Source: Diphasiastrum complanatum (lineage: Eukaryota > Streptophyta > Lycopodiopsida > Lycopodiales > Lycopodiaceae). From it: DNA of 64,000 nucleotides. Location: assembly GCA_029204225.1 (NCBI GenBank), contig CM055093.1, forward strand, positions 31,445,777 to 31,509,776, given 5' to 3'. Of this stretch, positions 62,701-64,000 are shown one piece after another (position 1 is the stretch's first letter; each line of letters starts with the position of its first letter). Below the pieces are notes generated by a model. The model worked only from the letters and a program-made list of their open reading frames with translations, had not been told where the DNA came from and made no database searches. Made by a program: the position numbers and the translations under genes.

Positions 62701-64000
62701 TTATGATAAGATTTATAAGATACAAGAAAGACAAATATCGCAAAAATACAATGACATTTGTTTTGGAATTTGATTTAAAAATAATTATATTTTTTTGTTA
62801 TTTTTTAGACTAATTTTAAGGCCAAAATCATGGTTTTTTTAAAGTTAATATCCAAATTAGAACAAAAAAACTACAAAAATAAAATGTATCTTTACAATAC
62901 ATCATGACTTAAAAAATTTACAAACTTAATAAAACCATCATAATAGAAAATAAAACAACATTAAAAAATATATACATGATTTTTTAAAAGGCCGATTTCA
63001 TAAAATATAAAGGGCCTAACATACTTATAAATATATTTTTTTGTAGTATATTTTTCAAAGAATTTTTATGAATCTCTCAATTTAAAACTTTATATATTAT
63101 CAAAGTCGTTATTTTTTTTAGATATTGAAGTTGAAGACCAGTCATTATAATCAAAATCAACTGACATATCGTATTTTTAATTGGCCTCTAATGCTGGCAG
63201 AAAATCTTGTAAGTTTGGCTTTTTTTCGTTCACACACACGTACACACACACACGCACACGCACAAAAACATGCATATAGCCTTATGTCAAATTAACTCAG
63301 GTCAATTTTTTGAATTAAATATTGTTGACTTCCATAAATAGTTAGTCATTTGTCAATTTAAAATTAAATATTAAAAAATCCACATTTGTTAGACCTAGAT
63401 CATCAACACTTTATTGCTTATTATGTAGTCATTTTTTCTTGCATTTTGGAGAGATCGTGAGTAATGTTGTCTTCGATGGAGGAGGATATGACAGCTACTG
63501 CTTTACCATTTTTCTCCTTCCATTCGCAAAGCTACCACAATTTTTATTTATACCTTACTCAAAAGAATATTAGTTAACATGGTGTGTAACCATTGAACTT
63601 GCAATATTTTTGTCTAGTTACTTTTTTGGATATATAAATATATTCAATATAAATGATTTTCGCTATTTTTACAATTCAAAATACATAATTTTTGTTATTT
63701 TCAACAACCAAAAAGTGCAACAAGGCTTTCAATTTGAATTTCATGAACATCATCACACATTGTTCATGAATTATCATATTGTTTTTTTGTTTAAATTTTT
63801 TTTTTAAAACTTTTATCTTAATATTTAGTGTAAATATCTAGATTTTTAATTTGATTCTTTTGATTTACTAATAAATTTAAAATCTTAAAATTTAAGTTTT
63901 TAGATTTTTTAATTAAAAAAATCAATTAACATTTTATTTTTAAATTTTTCAAAACTTATAGAACTTCTTTAAAAATTATATTTAAAGTTTTAGAAGATTT
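62701..64000. other. Very AT-rich DNA with a CA repeat
   Basis: Homopolymer-rich sequence. An interrupted CA run with CG steps lies at 63231-63263. I see no gene. Confidence 0.6.

Overview
This is eukaryotic DNA, AT-rich, with spliceosomal introns, very long GA/CT microsatellites and a dense load of plant-type Ty1/copia and Ty3/gypsy retrotransposons. Many elements are nested or broken, and their primer sites match plant initiator-Met tRNA (TGGTATCAGAGC). I infer a land plant with a large, repeat-rich genome. The one clear host gene, an RSL/RHD6-type bHLH, reads HRREKINERLKTLQ and LLSSDEYWIYAP, which resembles non-seed-plant versions. A fern or other non-seed plant is my best guess, not proven.

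Layout. 1-6.1 kb: two GA repeats, a decayed copia RT fragment and unrecognised AT-rich DNA. 6.1-9.0 kb: gypsy gag remnant, copia RNase H end, a ~1 kb LTR followed by a triplicated primer-site-like sequence, and a possible RS-rich pseudogene. 10.0-28.4 kb: the bHLH gene on the + strand, with a CT-rich, CpG-rich leader, then exons at 11732-12829, 12983-13183, 13413-13478, 26786-26851 and 28329-28427. Joined, these give 509 codons plus a stop, and every junction falls at phase 0. Intron 3 is 13,307 bp and filled with retrotransposons. Intron 4 carries two huge CT tracts. 29.1-42.2 kb: minus-strand copia elements, including one complete 6,156-bp copy (32732-38887, target duplication ATAGC) inside the RNase H domain of an older copia. 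43-49.2 kb: another minus-strand copia group with a chimeric LTR, and one element carrying a 274-aa ORF that is not a recognisable pol domain. 50.7-51.2 kb: an LTR fragment split by a CT repeat. 52.0-59.6 kb: a degenerate minus-strand gypsy element with a multi-zinc-knuckle gag, an extra coiled-coil/proline-rich ORF after integrase, and a short tRNA-derived SINE with a 14-bp target duplication in its gag. 59.6-64 kb: copia and gypsy remnants in very AT-rich DNA.

The observation I rate highest is that exon 4, which encodes helix 2 of the bHLH domain, lies between a 131-bp (AG)n tract upstream and a 225-bp (CT)n tract starting 4 bp after its splice donor. In pre-mRNA these tracts are perfectly complementary and would loop out the 66-nt, in-frame exon. 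This suggests microsatellite-controlled exon skipping or circular RNA formation. It is inferred from sequence only.
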